From assembly GCF_000695625.1 (NCBI RefSeq), contig NZ_JMQI01000034.1, positions 1 to 48,335 on the forward strand: a DNA stretch of 48,335 bases. Direction: 5' to 3'. The notes below the pieces were generated by a model. That model worked only from the letters and a program-made list of their open reading frames with translations. It did no database searches and was not told where the DNA came from. The translations under genes and the position numbers were made by a program. Origin of the DNA: Amycolatopsis rifamycinica. Its GTDB lineage: Bacteria > Actinomycetota > Actinomycetes > Mycobacteriales > Pseudonocardiaceae. Shown one piece after another: positions 47,601 through 48,335 of this stretch (position 1 is the stretch's first letter; each line of letters opens with the position of its first letter).

Positions 47601-48335
47601 TTAGGCGGGGTCCGCGATGACGACGCGGTTCTCCTCGTAGCCGTCCGAGCCGCCGACCCAGCGGCCGCCGCACGTCACCAGCACCACGCGGTGCGGGCCC
47701 GACGGGCCGAACAGGGCGTCGGCGCGCGCCGGCAGATCGTTCTTGTGCACCGTGACGAGCTGGGCGATCCGGTACCGCCAGGTCTTGCCCGCACTGTCCA
47801 CAATGGTCACTTCGGTGCCGATCCGGGCGCTCCACAGCTCGGCGAACGGCCCGGTCGCGCCCCGCCAGTTCACGTGGCCGGCGAACACGCTCGCCCCGCT
47901 CGCGGCGTCGAGTGCCGCGCCCCACCACGTCGCCTGCCCGAGGTCCGCGGGCACCGGCAGCTCGCCGCCGGGGCCGAGGTCCCGGCGCACGAGCGTCGCC
48001 GTTCCGCCGGCGGGCAGCCGGACGGTGCCCGGCCGCTGCGGCGGCGGTGGCGCCGGCGAAGACGGTGACGAAGACGGCGACGGCGTCTGCGCGGCCGGCG
48101 CGGCCGGGGTCGCGGACGCGGTCGCCGCCGGGGATGGGGACGGCACCGGGGCCGCGGCGCCCGCCGCACCCGCCGCGGGCAGCGCCGTGCCGGCCACGAC
48201 GGCCACCGGCGGCGCGGTGAGCACGCCCGCGCCGAACTGCACCGCGAGCACCGTCACCGCGCCGAGGGCGAAGCCGGTGAGCAGCCGGCCCCGGCCGCGC
48301 TTCGGCGCGGGCGGGTGCCAGGGGTCGGCGGGCGG
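47601..48335 (-). CDS. class F sortase, 5' end beyond the window
   Basis: The minus-strand frame stays open to the window edge, and its first visible residues (PPADPWHPPAPKRGRGRLLT) precede a membrane anchor (GFALGAVTVLAVQFGAGVL). The true start therefore lies beyond 48335 and the GTG at 48257 is internal. After a Pro/Ser/Ala linker comes the sortase barrel, with catalytic His in FAGHVNWRG, Cys in VVLVTCGGRW and Arg in YEENRVVIAD. Class F sortases are common in actinobacteria and have poorly known substrates. The TQXA protein at 17859 carries LAxTG, the class E signal, so it is not an obvious substrate. About 245 residues are visible. Confidence 0.9.
   Translation of the reverse strand, partial: PPADPWHPPAPKRGRGRLLTGFALGAVTVLAVQFGAGVLTAPPVAVVAGTALPAAGAAGAAAPVPSPSPAATASATPAAPAAQTPSPSSSPSSPAPPPPQRPGTVRLPAGGTATLVRRDLGPGGELPVPADLGQATWWGAALDAASGASVFAGHVNWRGATGPFAELWSARIGTEVTIVDSAGKTWRYRIAQLVTVHKNDLPARADALFGPSGPHRVVLVTCGGRWVGGSDGYEENRVVIADPA

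Noticed and set aside
48257..48259. GTG at 48257 as the sortase start
   Set aside because: The frame continues upstream to the window edge with a basic stretch and the first half of the membrane anchor, so the start is outside the window.
1..48335. Insertion sequences, phage genes, tRNA or rRNA genes
   Set aside because: I saw no transposase, integrase or structural phage motif, no cloverleaf with CCA-type acceptor, and no rRNA-like conserved strings.

Overview
The window is about 48 kb of very GC-rich actinobacterial DNA. It has frequent GTG and TTG starts, many 4-nt ATGA/GTGA gene overlaps, TANNNT -10 elements and leaderless-type promoters. It also holds SARP/BTAD regulators, TQXA cell-wall proteins, a class F sortase, a WXG100 pair and secreted cellulase and chitinase. 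I infer a filamentous Pseudonocardiaceae-like actinomycete (Amycolatopsis-type); this rests on gene content and style, not on a database match. It looks like chromosomal accessory DNA rich in regulators and carbohydrate-active enzymes. I see no phage, transposon, CRISPR array, tRNA or rRNA.

Layout. 1-710: a deletion scar joining the 3' remnants of a divergent TetR / GT39 pair. 846-3482: MFS transporter, ECF sigma factor and a membrane partner. 3674-8409 (minus): FAD monooxygenase and an AfsR-type SARP. 8534-9730: SGNH hydrolase. 9787-12890: two membrane histidine kinases (the second degenerate) and a LuxR-type response regulator, flanked by two copies of one promoter; the second copy drives only a six-codon ORF. 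12905-14959: orphan OmpR-class histidine kinase divergent from a phosphotransferase-fold protein. 15086-23080: secreted and wall enzymes, namely a GH5-CBM2 cellulase behind a CebR-type operator, serine hydrolase, TQXA/LAxTG surface protein, AraC regulator, secreted intradiol dioxygenase with a CBM5/12-like tail, type II thioesterase and GH19 chitinase behind a DasR-type site. 23187-27660: small and housekeeping-like genes (mini zinc-finger anti-sigma, tandem-domain AsnC, MFS, AKR).

27758-34016 is a sugar locus. A NagZ-like GH3 lies divergent from an operon of an atypical LuxR regulator, a sugar-binding lipoprotein, two permeases and a GH1 beta-glucosidase. No ATPase is present; a shared MsiK-type ATPase elsewhere is likely. 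34019-34151 is a striking array of six 21-bp units, three forward and three inverted, filling a convergent intergenic gap. 34156-42583 holds two paralogous SARP-ATPase regulators (one has lost its LuxR HTH and its Walker A lysine), a WXG100 pair and a second LuxR regulator paralogous to the one at 29087. 42693-48335: amidase, DivIVA-like coiled-coil protein, two-domain acyl-CoA reductase and a class F sortase cut by the window edge.

The most novel signal is a promoter module shared by the two distant LuxR paralogues: a CTTCACG/CGTGAAG palindrome, then a CGTGAAG half-site exactly 10 nt before CACACT. The half-site is 33 bp (three helical turns) from the palindrome's second arm in one copy and 22 bp (two turns) in the other. 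It points to an undescribed autoregulatory circuit linking a sugar-uptake locus to a WXG100 locus.
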